Source: Actinomycetota bacterium (lineage in GTDB: Bacteria; Actinomycetota; Acidimicrobiia; IMCC26256; VFJJ01). Taken from it: a stretch of DNA of 53,766 nt. The notes under the pieces are model-generated. The model saw only the letters and a list, made by a program, of their open reading frames with translations. It was not told the origin of the DNA and made no database searches. Location: NCBI GenBank assembly GCA_009886115.1, contig VFJJ01000077.1, forward strand, positions 1 to 53,766. The letters are read 5' to 3'. Shown here one piece after another: positions 26,688-35,944 of the stretch (the stretch's first letter is position 1; every line of letters begins with the position of its first letter). The position numbers were made by a program, and so were the translations under genes.

Positions 26688-27551
26688 TCACGAACCCGGT
26701 GCCCGCCGGGCGAGCATGACGTCGGCGCCGAGTACGGGCTCGATGAACGGACCGAAGTTCGGGCCCCGCCGGAGGGCATGCCCGCCGTCGCTGTTGATGA
26801 TCTGGCCGGTGATCCAGCGCGACTCCGGTCCGATCAGGAACCGGGCGAGCGAGCCGATCTCCTCGGGCGCTCCGACGTCACCGAGCGGCGTGTTCTCGAT
26901 GTAGCTCTGGTAGACGGCCGAGTCGCGCGGGATCCCCTCCATGATCTCGGTCGAGATGAACCCGGGCCGGATGGCGTTGAACCGCACGGCCACCGGGCCG
27001 TACTCGTCGGCCGCGTTGCGCATCATGGCCTCGATGCCGGCCTTGCCGACTGTGTAGGCGCCGAAGTACGGATGGGTGACGCTGCCGGCGATCGACGACA
27101 TGCCAACGAACGACCCACCGCCGGCGGCGACCATGGGGGCCACGGTGTGCTTCACGCACAAGAACGTGCCCAGCACGTTCAGGTGCAGCACCCTGATGAA
27201 CTCGGCCGTGTCCTGGAGGTGGAGCGGACCCAGGCCCCCTCCCCCGCCAGCGTTGGCCACGACGCCGTCGAGGCGTCCCGTGGGCTCGAGCGCCCGGGCG
27301 ACGAGCGCCTCCACCTCGGCCTCGACGGTGACGTCGGCCACGACGTGCTGCACGCTGCCGCCGTTCGAAGCCTGGGCGCGGATCCGCTCGGCCGCCTCGA
27401 CGAGCTTCGACTCCGTGCGACCGCAAATCGTGACCGCCGCCCCGTCGACAGCCAACGCCGCCGCGCACGCGCTACCGATGCCGGTACCGCCTCCGGTGAC
27501 GATGACGGAGCGGCCTTCGAGGCCACCAGAAGGACGGCTGAGGCGGTTCAT
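26688..27551 (-). CDS. Short-chain dehydrogenase/reductase (SDR)
   Basis: A 287-residue classical SDR. The cofactor motif TGGGTGIG is at 19–26, NAGG at about 100, catalytic Ser153 in MSSIAGS, and Tyr166-x3-Lys170 (YTVGK). The C-terminal ITGQIINSDGGHALR is typical. The ATG at 27551 has GGAGATC upstream and removes a long unconserved N-terminal extension. It converges with the Rieske gene and lies 76 bp downstream of the XDH-type gene on the same strand. Substrate unknown; related proteins act on acyl-CoA or steroid-like ketones and alcohols. Confidence 0.92.
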   Translation of the reverse strand: MNRLSRPSGGLEGRSVIVTGGGTGIGSACAAALAVDGAAVTICGRTESKLVEAAERIRAQASNGGSVQHVVADVTVEAEVEALVARALEPTGRLDGVVANAGGGGGLGPLHLQDTAEFIRVLHLNVLGTFLCVKHTVAPMVAAGGGSFVGMSSIAGSVTHPYFGAYTVGKAGIEAMMRNAADEYGPVAVRFNAIRPGFISTEIMEGIPRDSAVYQSYIENTPLGDVGAPEEIGSLARFLIGPESRWITGQIINSDGGHALRRGPNFGPFIEPVLGADVMLARRAPGS

Positions 27552-27627
27552 GAGATCTCCAGGATGGTGGGCCGGCTGGGTGCCACCTTCATCGCTGGAG
27601 GCCCGTCCTGACAAATGAGGCCCCGGG

Positions 27628-29967
27628 CTACGAGCCGTCGGCCAACGATCTCCACACCCGTTCGGGGCTGCACGGAACGGCGATCGATACGACGCCGCGG
27701 CCCGCCAAGGCGTCGAGCACGGCGGCGTGCACCGCGATGGGTGCCGCGATGGTGCCGATCTCGCCAACGCCCTTGGCGCCCAAGGGATTCGTGGTGGCGA
27801 CCGTCGGCGCGAACGTGTTGCCCAGCCCGCTGATCGACGGGAGCTCGGCCGCAGACGGGACGAGGTACTCGGCCAGGCTCAGTGTGCGGGGGCTGCCGTC
27901 GTCGTAGCGGAACTCCTCGAACAACGCCTGGGCGAGACCCTGAACGCTGGCGCCGATCACCTGCCCGTCGGCCGATGGGTGATCGAGGACCGTGCCGCAG
28001 TCGGTGATCGCGAGCAGGCGCACCAGCCTGACTGCTCCCGTCTCGGGATCGACCTCGACCACGGCGCACTGCGCAGCGAACGGGTACGTGGCGTGGTCCT
28101 GCTCGAACACGCAGCGGGCTTCGAGGGCGCCGGAACCACTCGGCCCGCCAGAGCGGCCACGGGCGCCGGGACCCCCGGGACCGCCGGGACCGCCCCGTGT
28201 GCCCCCGTTGGCTGCGAGCGCAGCCAGCTCCGCATACGAGAGGCTGCGAGCCGGGACTCCCCGCACGCCGAGGCACCCGTCCACGACGACGACGTCGGCG
28301 ACCGGCGCCTCGAGCACATCGGCGGCCAGCCGGCGGGCCTGTGCGAGAACCTCCTCGGCCACCTGGCGCGCCGCGCTGCCGGCGAGCTGGAGCGACCGCG
28401 ACCCGGAGCTCCCCATCCCGTCGGGCTCGGCGTCGGTGTCGCCTTCCACCACCGTCACGTCGTCGACCCCGACACCCAGCGTCTCGGCCACGAGCCCGGC
28501 GAAGACGATGGCGTGCTCTTGTCCGGCGGCGGCCGTGCCCAGGGTGAGGACGATCGAGCCGTCCGCCCCGAGGGTGAGTGCAGCCGGCTCTCGCCGAGCG
28601 AACCACGCTGTGGAGTCGACGACGGTGGCCACGCCGATCCCGACGAGCCAACCGGTGCCGGCCTCGCCGTCGCGGGCGCGGTCGCTCGCTGTGGCCGACG
28701 ACCGCACTGTCGCCTGGCGTTCACGCAACGACGAGTAGCCGACCTCGTGTAGCAACTGCTCGAGCACGCCCGGGTAGTCACCATCGGCGAGATGCGCCCC
28801 CGCCGGGGTGAGACGCGGGAGCTCGTCGGGGCGCAGGAGGTTGCGCCTGCGCACCTCGACCGGATCGAGAGCGAGCTTCCGGGCCAGGAGATCGAGGGCC
28901 CGCTCGAGCGCACCCGACGCTTCAGCACGTCCCGGACCGCGGTAGGCGCCGGTCGGGGCGAGGTTCGTGGTGACGCTCCGCGCCGCAACGTGCAGGGCAT
29001 CGATCCGGTAGGGACCACACGCCATGAGCGTGGTCTTGCCCGGCTCGACGGCGCCCGTCGAAGGGTAGGCGCCAGCGTCCGCGGTGTCGTCGAGGCCCAG
29101 CCAGAGCAGTCGCCCGTCGTGATCGGCGTGCACCTCGACCGTGAGGTGCGCTCCGCGACCCTGCATCGACAGGAGGTTCCCCGACCGGTCCTCCACGAAG
29201 CGCACCGGACGACCGAGCCGGAGCGCCGCCGCTGCCGTCACGACATGGTCGGGGACCCCGCCGATCGCCTTGCCTCCGAATCCTCCGCCGATGTTCGGTG
29301 CGACGACCCGAACCCGATCGAGCGCGAGACCCGTCGAGCGGGCGATCTGGGCTCGGGTGCCCTGTGGCGACTGGGTCGAGACGTGCACGGTGAGTCGGCC
29401 GTCGGGCCCGGGCACGGCCACGACGGAATGCCCTTCCATCGGCGCGACCGCGACCCTCGGGAGGTGAAACGAAGTGCGCACGACGACCTCGCCTTCGCGG
29501 CACCGGTGAGTACCCGCGTCGACCGTCCACGACAGCACGACGTTGCTCGCGCTGGTCGGAATCACCGGGGCGGCGCCGGGCTCGAGAGCCTCGGCGATGC
29601 CCACGATCGCCGGCAGGGTCTCGTACTCGATGACGACCCGCTCGGCCCCGTCGAGCGCGGCGGCCAGGGTCTCGGCCACCACGGCGACGACCCGCTCGCC
29701 CACGTAGCGCACCGTGCCGTCGGCCAGGGCGGGCTGGGCGAAGGTCTCGGGGATCGACATGATCTCCCAGACGGGCACCGTCGGCAGTGAACCGGCCGTG
29801 AACACGGCGACGACCCCGGGTATCTCCTCGGCCGCCGACACGTCGATGGAGACGATGCGGCCGTGGGGCACGGTCGAGCGGACGAACACCAGATGCAGGG
29901 CGTCGATCGGAAGGTCGGCTGCGAATCGGGCCGCCCCTGTCGTCAATCCGGCGAAGCGCTGCGCCAT
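27628..29967 (-). CDS. Xanthine dehydrogenase/aldehyde oxidase-family large (molybdenum) subunit
   Basis: A 779-residue molybdopterin-cytosine-dinucleotide subunit of the CO dehydrogenase/xanthine dehydrogenase family. Landmarks are IGGGFGGK, AYRGPGRAEA, and near the C-terminus GAKGVGEIGT with the catalytic Glu at about residue 736. The usual partners, an FAD subunit and a [2Fe-2S] subunit, are not adjacent, so they must be encoded elsewhere or the enzyme is unusual. A Gly/Pro/Arg-rich insert (about nt 28120–28210) breaks the C-terminal half. It likely hydroxylates an aldehyde or N-heterocycle. It is divergent from the split-barrel flavin gene at 30061. Confidence 0.9.
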   Translation of the reverse strand: MAQRFAGLTTGAARFAADLPIDALHLVFVRSTVPHGRIVSIDVSAAEEIPGVVAVFTAGSLPTVPVWEIMSIPETFAQPALADGTVRYVGERVVAVVAETLAAALDGAERVVIEYETLPAIVGIAEALEPGAAPVIPTSASNVVLSWTVDAGTHRCREGEVVVRTSFHLPRVAVAPMEGHSVVAVPGPDGRLTVHVSTQSPQGTRAQIARSTGLALDRVRVVAPNIGGGFGGKAIGGVPDHVVTAAAALRLGRPVRFVEDRSGNLLSMQGRGAHLTVEVHADHDGRLLWLGLDDTADAGAYPSTGAVEPGKTTLMACGPYRIDALHVAARSVTTNLAPTGAYRGPGRAEASGALERALDLLARKLALDPVEVRRRNLLRPDELPRLTPAGAHLADGDYPGVLEQLLHEVGYSSLRERQATVRSSATASDRARDGEAGTGWLVGIGVATVVDSTAWFARREPAALTLGADGSIVLTLGTAAAGQEHAIVFAGLVAETLGVGVDDVTVVEGDTDAEPDGMGSSGSRSLQLAGSAARQVAEEVLAQARRLAADVLEAPVADVVVVDGCLGVRGVPARSLSYAELAALAANGGTRGGPGGPGGPGARGRSGGPSGSGALEARCVFEQDHATYPFAAQCAVVEVDPETGAVRLVRLLAITDCGTVLDHPSADGQVIGASVQGLAQALFEEFRYDDGSPRTLSLAEYLVPSAAELPSISGLGNTFAPTVATTNPLGAKGVGEIGTIAAPIAVHAAVLDALAGRGVVSIAVPCSPERVWRSLADGS

Positions 29968-30060
29968 CTGGAGGCCCTCTCCCCCGGCCACCGCCTGCCT
30001 TGCCGGGCGATCGCGAGGAGGGCAGGCTAGCGGCACGGTTGGACGACTCCGAGGAGAGCC

Positions 30061-30513
30061 ATGGGTGTGCGGTTGAGCGAGGACGAGGCCTGGGCGTTTC
30101 TCGAGGCGGGGCACACGGGAATCCTCACGTCGATGAAGCGCGACGGCTTCCCGATCGCGCTCCCCGTCTGGTACGCCGTCATCGACCGTCACGTCTTCGT
30201 TGCCGGTCCGGGCACGTCGAGGAAGTTCGCCCGGGTGCGCAACAACGGCAAGGTCTCGTTCCTCGTCGAATCGGGCGAGCGCTGGGCGGAGCTGAAGGCC
30301 GTGCACCTCACCGGCCGAGCCGAGATCGTCGACGCCGAGGCGTGGCCCGAGGTTGACCGCCAGATGGACGCGAAGTACGCCGCGTACCGCACAGCGTCCA
30401 AGGCCATGCCCGACGCCACCCGCAAGCACTACGCCGTGTCGCGTGGGCTCATGCGCATCGCTCCCGAGGCTCGAATCCTCACGTGGGACAACGCTCGCCT
30501 GGGGCTGTCTTGA
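30061..30513 (+). CDS. Pyridoxamine-phosphate-oxidase-like split-barrel flavin/F420 protein
   Basis: A 150-residue split beta-barrel protein of the PPOX/FDOR class. Typical segments are EAGHTGILTSMKRDGFPIALPVWYA, a mid FARVRNNGKVSFLVESG and LKAVHLTGRAEIVD. In actinobacteria such proteins often use F420 or bind heme; the cofactor cannot be fixed here. GAGGAG lies upstream of the ATG. It is followed closely by an alcohol dehydrogenase gene that may be translationally coupled. Confidence 0.82.
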   Translation: MGVRLSEDEAWAFLEAGHTGILTSMKRDGFPIALPVWYAVIDRHVFVAGPGTSRKFARVRNNGKVSFLVESGERWAELKAVHLTGRAEIVDAEAWPEVDRQMDAKYAAYRTASKAMPDATRKHYAVSRGLMRIAPEARILTWDNARLGLS

Positions 30514-30557
30514 CACCAGGGAGCGTGAGCGGCGACGGCGCACAGGGAACGTCGACG

Positions 30558-31538
30558 ATGCGGGCCGTCCGCTGCGTCGATCGAGCGGCGGCGGTCGTCG
30601 ACGTGCCCCGACCGAGCGGCGACGGGGTGCTCGTGAAGGTGGCATCGGCCGGGATCTGCGGCTCCGATCTCCACCTGATGTCCATGTGGCCCTTGGCGGC
30701 CACGCTCGGCCACGAGTTCGCCGGCACGCTCGCCGACGGCACCCCCGTGGCCGTCGAGCCGCTCGATCCGTGCTGGGAGTGCCCGGCGTGCCTCGACGGC
30801 ATCTACCACCGCTGTGTCCGCGGGCCGATGCACGTCATCGGCCTCGGCTCCGACGGGGGGATGGCCGAGAGCTGCCTCGTTCCCGAGTCGGCCATCGTCA
30901 GGCTCCCCGCCGGTCTCACGCCGAGCGACGCCTGTCTCGTCGAGCCCGTCGCCGTCGCGGTCCACGGTGTTCGTCGCGGCGCGATCCGTGCGGGCGAGCG
31001 GGTGGCCGTGATCGGTGGCGGGACGATCGGCCAGTGCTCGGTCGTGGCCGCGCAGGCGGCCGGGGCCACGGTCGATCTCGTCGCCCGCCACGACCGCCAG
31101 CGCGAGGCCGGGGCTCGGCTCGGCGCCGGATCGGTTCCCGAGGGCGCAACAGCAGGTGTTCCTGGAGACGCCAGCGCCGGCCTCGGGCGCCGCTACGACG
31201 TGGTCTTCGAAGCCGCCGGCACCAGCGCCGCCATGGCGCAGGCCGTGGCCCTGTGCGCGTCGGGTGGACGGATCGTGATGGTCGCCAGCTACTGGGAGGG
31301 CCTCGAGATCCCGGGCATGGACGTGAGCATGAACGAGATCACGCTCATCCCGGCCTCGATGTACTGCCGCTCGGGTCCGTCGCGCGATGTCGACGTGGCT
31401 GCGCAGATCCTGGCGTCGCGCCCCGAGATCGCCTCGTCGATCATCACCCACCGATTCCCGCTCGAGGCCGCGGGCGAGGCCTTCCGCGTCGCGGCCGACC
31501 GGGCGTCGGGCGCCATCAAGGTCGTGCTCGAACCCTAG
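30558..31538 (+). CDS. Zinc-type alcohol dehydrogenase (MDR superfamily)
   Basis: A 326-residue dehydrogenase. Seen are GICGSDLH and GHEF (catalytic zinc), DPCWECPACLDGIYHRC (structural zinc), a substrate-domain EPVAVAVHG and the Rossmann motif GGGTIGQCSV. The ATG at 30558 has AGGGA upstream. An in-frame TTG at 30510 would overlap the preceding stop (TTGA) and is a serious alternative. It is somewhat short for the family, consistent with a compact sorbitol/threonine-dehydrogenase-like form. The neighbouring palindrome marks the end of the unit. Confidence 0.9.
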   Translation: MRAVRCVDRAAAVVDVPRPSGDGVLVKVASAGICGSDLHLMSMWPLAATLGHEFAGTLADGTPVAVEPLDPCWECPACLDGIYHRCVRGPMHVIGLGSDGGMAESCLVPESAIVRLPAGLTPSDACLVEPVAVAVHGVRRGAIRAGERVAVIGGGTIGQCSVVAAQAAGATVDLVARHDRQREAGARLGAGSVPEGATAGVPGDASAGLGRRYDVVFEAAGTSAAMAQAVALCASGGRIVMVASYWEGLEIPGMDVSMNEITLIPASMYCRSGPSRDVDVAAQILASRPEIASSIITHRFPLEAAGEAFRVAADRASGAIKVVLEP

Positions 31539-31554
31539 GGCGTTCCCACCCCAC

Positions 31555-31606
31555 CCGTTCTTTGTGTCCCAGCCCACGCCAGGCGCGGTGCTGACCACAA
31601 AGAACG
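31555..31606. repeat. Imperfect palindrome (family member 3), between convergent genes
   Basis: CGTTCTTTGTG and CACAAAGAACG pair for 11 bp, then a small internal loop, then CAGC/GCTG. A G-run (CGGGG) follows the right arm. It shares the TTCTTTGTG/CACAAAGAA arms with the element at 18191. The flanking genes end at 31538 (plus) and 31638 (minus), so it could terminate both. Confidence 0.75.
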
Positions 31607-31637
31607 CGGGGCGTGCCCCGCCGTGCCCTGCGGTCGC

Positions 31638-33341
31638 TCAGGCGTTGGATGCGATCACCCGTCCAGGCAGGGCACCGGTGAGCTTTCCCTGTTCCTGCAC
31701 GGGAACGCCGCTCACGATGGTGGCCCGGAAGCCTCCCTCGGGACGCCGCAACCGTGCGCCGCCTCCGGGCAGATCGTGGACGAACTCGTCGTCGTCGTAG
31801 TGGAGCTCGTCGAGGGCGAAGACCACGAGATCGCCATGATCGCCCGGGGCCACCCGGCCCCGGCCGTCGAAGCCGAACGCCTCGCGCTGGCGCCCGGTGA
31901 GCTGGTGGATGGCATGCTCGAGCGTGAAGTCGCTGCGGTCACGGACGTGACGGGTGAGGAACAGCGTCGGATCGCCCGAGGCACACAGCATCTGCACGTG
32001 CGCCCCGGCATCGGACGAGCTCCACAACACGTTGGGATCGGCGAGCACGCCGGCGACACCGTCGACGTCGGAGTTCGACACGCCCACAGCCACGATTCCG
32101 GGCGAGCAGTCGTTGGCCAGCACGAAGTCGGCGAACACGTCGGACGGGTGCCCGCCCCGCTCGGCCACGAGGTCGGCGAGCGACGAGCCGAGCCACCGTT
32201 CCTGTCCGACACCCTTCACCTCGACGAAGCGGACCAGCCCGATGCGCCGGTGCGGGAACATGGCCCGCTCGGTGGCATCCCACTCGGCCCGGGCCGTGTC
32301 GCGCCAGACCGGGTCGCTCAACAGCGCCGCCTTGTCTGCGCCGCGGGCCGCGACGACGCGATGCCACCCCTGGGGCATCGACATGAACATCATCGACGAG
32401 TCCCAGTTGAGCCGGAAGTCGACCGTGCGAGGCGAGAGCTGGGGCCAGATCTGGGCTCCCTCCGAACGCAACCGCCGGGTCAGCTCGAGCCAGAACTCGG
32501 TGCGGGCCGGCATGGTCTCGGTGTGGGTGAACCCGGTCCAGGTGAGCGGGACGCCCCGCGAGGCGCACAACCGGGCCAGCATCTCCATCTCGAGCTCAGG
32601 CGTGGGGCCGAGCAACGCAGGCACGAACTCGAGCAGGCCCCGCGGGGCGGCGCCGACGACGTCGAGCAGCGCAGCGAACTCGGCTTCGCCGGCGTTGCGC
32701 GACGGGACCGGTCGACCGTGCGCGTCGACGTCGAGGAACGACGTCGACAGGCCCCACGCACCGGCAGCCATGGCCTCGGCGAGCACCCGGGTCATGGCGG
32801 CGAGCTCGTGGGTGCTCACGGCGCGATCGGCGTCCCACGCGTCGTCGCCCAGCACGGCCAGACGGATCGGGCTGTGGCCGACGAGAGCCGCGACGTTGAC
32901 TCCGGTGCCTCCGGCGTTGACGGCGTCGCGGTAGCCGGCATAGTCGGTCCAGGTCCACGGCACGCTGTCGTCGAAGAGATGGCGGGGCACGTCCTCGATG
33001 TAGGAGAAGAGATCGGCGATCTGGGCCCGGGCGTCGGCGTCGGCCGCCGGGTACAGCGACAGGCTGCAGTTGCCGACGAGCGTCGTGGTGACACCGTGCT
33101 GGGGTTCGGGGTCGAGCGCCCGGTCCCAGAACACCTGCGGGTCCATGTGTGCGTGGGTGTCGATGAACCCCGGCGCCACCACCGCACCGGAGGCGTCGAT
33201 CTCGGCTTCACCGTCGGGGGCCAGGCCGGGCCCGACCTCCACGATGCGGCCATCCCGGACCCGCACATCGGCCGGCAGGGCTCGGCTGCCCGTGCCGTCG
33301 ACGACCGTCCCGCCCCGCACCAGCAGATCACCCTGTGTCAT
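31638..33341 (-). CDS. N-acyl-D-amino-acid deacylase-type amidohydrolase
   Basis: A 567-residue amidohydrolase of the D-aminoacylase/D-hydantoinase group. The N-terminal strand GGTVVDGTGSR leads to the metal motif GFIDTHAHMDPQ (His63, His65), then VTTTLVGNCSLSLYP and, late, SSDAGAHVQML. The C-terminal GRVAPGDHGDLVVFAL is the typical composite-domain return. The start at 33341 is chosen because a TACCAT −10-like box lies 7 nt upstream; an in-frame ATG at 33350 overlaps that box. It would release acyl groups from D-amino acids or related amides. It converges with the alcohol dehydrogenase. Confidence 0.87.
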   Translation of the reverse strand: MTQGDLLVRGGTVVDGTGSRALPADVRVRDGRIVEVGPGLAPDGEAEIDASGAVVAPGFIDTHAHMDPQVFWDRALDPEPQHGVTTTLVGNCSLSLYPAADADARAQIADLFSYIEDVPRHLFDDSVPWTWTDYAGYRDAVNAGGTGVNVAALVGHSPIRLAVLGDDAWDADRAVSTHELAAMTRVLAEAMAAGAWGLSTSFLDVDAHGRPVPSRNAGEAEFAALLDVVGAAPRGLLEFVPALLGPTPELEMEMLARLCASRGVPLTWTGFTHTETMPARTEFWLELTRRLRSEGAQIWPQLSPRTVDFRLNWDSSMMFMSMPQGWHRVVAARGADKAALLSDPVWRDTARAEWDATERAMFPHRRIGLVRFVEVKGVGQERWLGSSLADLVAERGGHPSDVFADFVLANDCSPGIVAVGVSNSDVDGVAGVLADPNVLWSSSDAGAHVQMLCASGDPTLFLTRHVRDRSDFTLEHAIHQLTGRQREAFGFDGRGRVAPGDHGDLVVFALDELHYDDDEFVHDLPGGGARLRRPEGGFRATIVSGVPVQEQGKLTGALPGRVIASNA

Positions 33342-33348
33342 GAAGGGC

Positions 33349-33354
33349 ATGGTA
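33349..33354 (-). promoter_or_regulatory. Candidate −10 box close to start codon (leaderless)
   Basis: On the minus strand TACCAT is followed by 7 nt and then the ATG at 33341. No Shine–Dalgarno is visible. Confidence 0.45.
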
Positions 33355-33423
33355 CCGCTGGGATCACTGCGTCCCCGACCCGGTGACACGCCGGGCTGAT
33401 GCGCCGTGTGCGGGGGCCGAGGT

Positions 33424-33429
33424 AGATTC
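33424..33429 (+). promoter_or_regulatory. Candidate −10 box close to start codon (leaderless)
   Basis: TAGATT lies 5 nt before the ATG at 33435, within GGTAGATTC. The same 9-mer precedes hemE at 40638. GAGG just upstream could instead be a weak ribosome binding site. Confidence 0.45.
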
Positions 33430-33434
33430 CGACG

Positions 33435-34436
33435 ATGAGCTTGCTGGATCGAAGGACTCCCCATCCCGGTCGACGATCGATCCGTGCAGGCGCCGTCGCG
33501 TTGCTCGCGACGGTCGGGCTGCTGGCCGCGTCGTGCTCGTCGGATGACGACGACTCAGCGACCCCGGCAACCGACGAGCCGACAGCGAGGTCCGCTGAGG
33601 TCCCCGATCCGGCTGACGACGCGCCCGTCGACCCGTTGCCCGACGCCGACACCCCGGGTCTGGTCACGTGCGAAGGTTGCCCGACGACCGATGACTTCAC
33701 CGATTTTCGACCGGACTTCGGCAAGTCGTCGTCGTACCAGTTCCAGGGAACTGTCAGCCTCGCGAAAGGCAACGGAAGGTTCTACGTGGAGAGCCCCGAT
33801 GGTCAGGCCTTCGGTGGCCCCATCGAGACAGACACCCAGACCGGCAAGTACTCGGCAACCGTTCCGCTCGTGTGCGGCGAGCACGTGTTGAAGCTGGTGT
33901 GGGAGAACGACCAGGGGGCCGCTGGCGTGGTTCTCAGGCCCCGGACCACGGGTTGTGCGGCGAGCGACATCCGACTCACCCTGTCGTGGGACGACCGAGG
34001 CGACGACTTCGAGCTGCACCTGATCCGCGAGGGCGGGACCATCAACGATGGCACCAACGACTGCACCTGGACGAGCTGCATTGGAGTTCCCCTCGATTGG
34101 GGCCGGGCTGGTGACCCGTCCGACGATCCGGTCAAGGATGTGGACGACGTCGACACGCTCGGCCCCGAGAACATCGTGTATCCACAACCAGAAGTTGGCC
34201 GCTACACCGTCATGGTCGAGCATTGGGGCGGCGGCCAATCCGGTGCCAACGGGACGGTGGTGCTCAACGTGACCGGTCAGCGCCCCGTCGAGATCCCCAT
34301 CGAGGGACTCGATCCCCAGCACGTTTTCACCGCGGCCACGATCGACTGGCCCGCCGGCACGATCACGGTCGTGGCCACCACGCACGACTGCACCGCCAAC
34401 TGGGCGAGTGGCTGTCTCGACAAGATTCCCGCCTGA
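33435..34436 (+). CDS. Predicted lipoprotein with a beta-sandwich-like domain
   Basis: A 333-residue protein. A signal peptide with Arg-rich start and hydrophobic core ends in the lipobox LLAASC, placing the lipid-anchored Cys at 34. An Asp/Pro/Thr-rich linker follows, then two beta-rich blocks. The second (LTLSWDDRGDDFELHLIREGG … GRYTVMVEHWGGGQ) has the look of a YfaP/DUF2135-like extracellular domain. Several Cys pairs suggest disulfides outside the membrane. No enzymatic motif is seen. It could be a binding or surface protein. Confidence 0.75.
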   Translation: MSLLDRRTPHPGRRSIRAGAVALLATVGLLAASCSSDDDDSATPATDEPTARSAEVPDPADDAPVDPLPDADTPGLVTCEGCPTTDDFTDFRPDFGKSSSYQFQGTVSLAKGNGRFYVESPDGQAFGGPIETDTQTGKYSATVPLVCGEHVLKLVWENDQGAAGVVLRPRTTGCAASDIRLTLSWDDRGDDFELHLIREGGTINDGTNDCTWTSCIGVPLDWGRAGDPSDDPVKDVDDVDTLGPENIVYPQPEVGRYTVMVEHWGGGQSGANGTVVLNVTGQRPVEIPIEGLDPQHVFTAATIDWPAGTITVVATTHDCTANWASGCLDKIPA

Positions 34437-34486
34437 CGCCACCGTCGTCAGGCGAGCAGAGGCCGACGGGTCGAACTCATCGAGCT

Positions 34487-35785
34487 CTAGTGGTTGGCCA
34501 TCTCGTGGTCGATGAACTCGGCGAAGCGCTCACGCAGTTCCGCCTTGCGGGTGGGGACGTGTTGGCTCGGCCAGCCCTCGACCGGCGTGTAGGCCTTGGC
34601 CCGCTTGGTCGCGACGAACGACTTGTGCACCTCGTCGGCGCCGTCGGCGATGCGCATCTGGCGGGCCATCACGTACATCTCGGCGAGCGGCAGGTCGGTC
34701 GTCCACCCCAGCGCTCCGTGCACCTGGATCGCCCGGTCGATCACGTTGCCGAGCACCTGCGCGCCCCAGTACTTCAGCTCGGCGATCTCGATGCGGGCCA
34801 ACGATCCACCTTCGGTGTCCCACACCCAGGCCGAGTGCAACGCCATGAGGCGCAGCGCCCGGATCTCGGCTGACGAGTCGGCGATCAGCTCCTGGATCAT
34901 CTGCTTCTCGATGAGCAGCTGGCCCTTGGTCTGGCGGCTGACGGCTCGCTCGCACATGAGGTCGAAGGCCTTCTGGCACTGGCCGACCCAGCGCATGGCG
35001 TGGTGGATCCGTCCGCCCGAGAGGCGCTTCTGGGCCAGGAGGAACCCGTCGCCCTCGGCACCGATGCGATGGTCGGCGGGGATCCGGCAGTCCTCGAAGA
35101 AGATCTCGGCGTGACCACCCGAGCGGAAGTGGCCGGGGTACGGGTGGTGCATGGTGAAGACGTTGCGGTGGATCCGCATGCCGGGCGTGTCACGGGGCAC
35201 GACGAAGAACGAGGCGGCCTTGTGCGGGGGGTTGTCGGGGTTGGTGACGGCCATCACGAGCACGAAGTCGGCCTTGGCGGCGTTCGACGCGAACCACTTG
35301 TGGCCGTTGATGACGTACTCGTCGCCGTCGCGCACGGCCCGGGTGTTGATCATCGTCGGATCGCTGCCCGAGAAGTGGGGCTCGGTCAGCGAGAACGACG
35401 ACGTGATGTCGCCTCGCAGCAGCGGCCACAGCCACCGATCCTTCTGCTCGTCGGTGGCGCCGATGGCGATGAGCTCGCCGTTGCCCGAGTCGGGGGCTTG
35501 GTTGCCGAAGATCTCCGGTGCCCGGGTGACCCGCCCCAGGATCTCGTGCATCAACGCCAGCTTCACCTGCCCGTAGCCCTGGCCGCCGAGCTCGGGGTCG
35601 AGATGGCAGGCCCACAGACCCCGGTCCTTCACCTGCTGCTTGAGCGGGGCGGTGGCCCGCTTCCAGCTGGCGTCGGTCATCTCGTCGTAGAACAGATGGA
35701 GCGGCTCGATCTCGTCGTCGACGAAGCGGCGCATCCAGGCGAGATGCTCGGCGAATTCCGGATCGACGCTGAAGTCGATGCTCAT
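34487..35785 (-). CDS. Acyl-CoA dehydrogenase
   Basis: A 432-residue acyl-CoA dehydrogenase with FSLTEPHFSGSDPTMI and YVINGHKWFASNAAKADFVLVM (FAD/substrate region), and the C-terminal IQVHGALGWTTDLPLAEMYVMARQMRIADGADEVH. The overall length and the RIADGADEVH ending resemble the larger ACAD11-like or FadE-type group. The start at 35785 has GAGGGGG upstream. It is divergent from the membrane protein at 35945. It likely acts in the same CoA-ester breakdown as the region's CoA ligase; chain specificity is unknown. Confidence 0.92.
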   Translation of the reverse strand: MSIDFSVDPEFAEHLAWMRRFVDDEIEPLHLFYDEMTDASWKRATAPLKQQVKDRGLWACHLDPELGGQGYGQVKLALMHEILGRVTRAPEIFGNQAPDSGNGELIAIGATDEQKDRWLWPLLRGDITSSFSLTEPHFSGSDPTMINTRAVRDGDEYVINGHKWFASNAAKADFVLVMAVTNPDNPPHKAASFFVVPRDTPGMRIHRNVFTMHHPYPGHFRSGGHAEIFFEDCRIPADHRIGAEGDGFLLAQKRLSGGRIHHAMRWVGQCQKAFDLMCERAVSRQTKGQLLIEKQMIQELIADSSAEIRALRLMALHSAWVWDTEGGSLARIEIAELKYWGAQVLGNVIDRAIQVHGALGWTTDLPLAEMYVMARQMRIADGADEVHKSFVATKRAKAYTPVEGWPSQHVPTRKAELRERFAEFIDHEMANH

Positions 35786-35916
35786 TGGTCCCCCTCGGTA
35801 CGGAACCCGACTCTGCCATCCCCCGGGCCCCGGTGCCCATCGACGACCCCCTGTGATCGAGGCCGGGCAACCGCTTCGGGACCCGAGAGCCCCGTGGAGG
35901 ATCCTCACCGGCCCGG

Positions 35917-35922
35917 TAACGT
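35917..35922 (+). promoter_or_regulatory. Candidate −10 box for the membrane protein gene
   Basis: TAACGT within TAACGTCAC lies 22 nt before the ATG at 35945, which has its own GAGGAGG site. The same 9-mer is in the inverted repeat at 8026. Confidence 0.35.
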
Positions 35923-35944
35923 CACGCGACGAGGAGGAGGAGCA

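Noticed and set aside
29968-30645. An N-terminal extension of the XDH-type subunit
   Set aside because: It is antisense to the split-barrel flavin gene and the alcohol dehydrogenase start, has no conserved sequence, and the family start fits the ATG at 29967.
18191-31606. The TTCTTTGTG palindromes as ends of an insertion sequence
   Set aside because: Each element is itself a complete hairpin, the spacing is about 13 kb, and no transposase or target duplication lies between them.
32816-33331. A second protein frame inside the D-aminoacylase-type gene
   Set aside because: The frame gives an Arg/Pro/Ser-rich product with no motifs; the main frame has clear amidohydrolase motifs.
35000-35944. 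A long N-terminal extension of the membrane protein at 35945
   Set aside because: This part is antisense to the acyl-CoA dehydrogenase; the true start has a strong GAGGAGG site at 35945.
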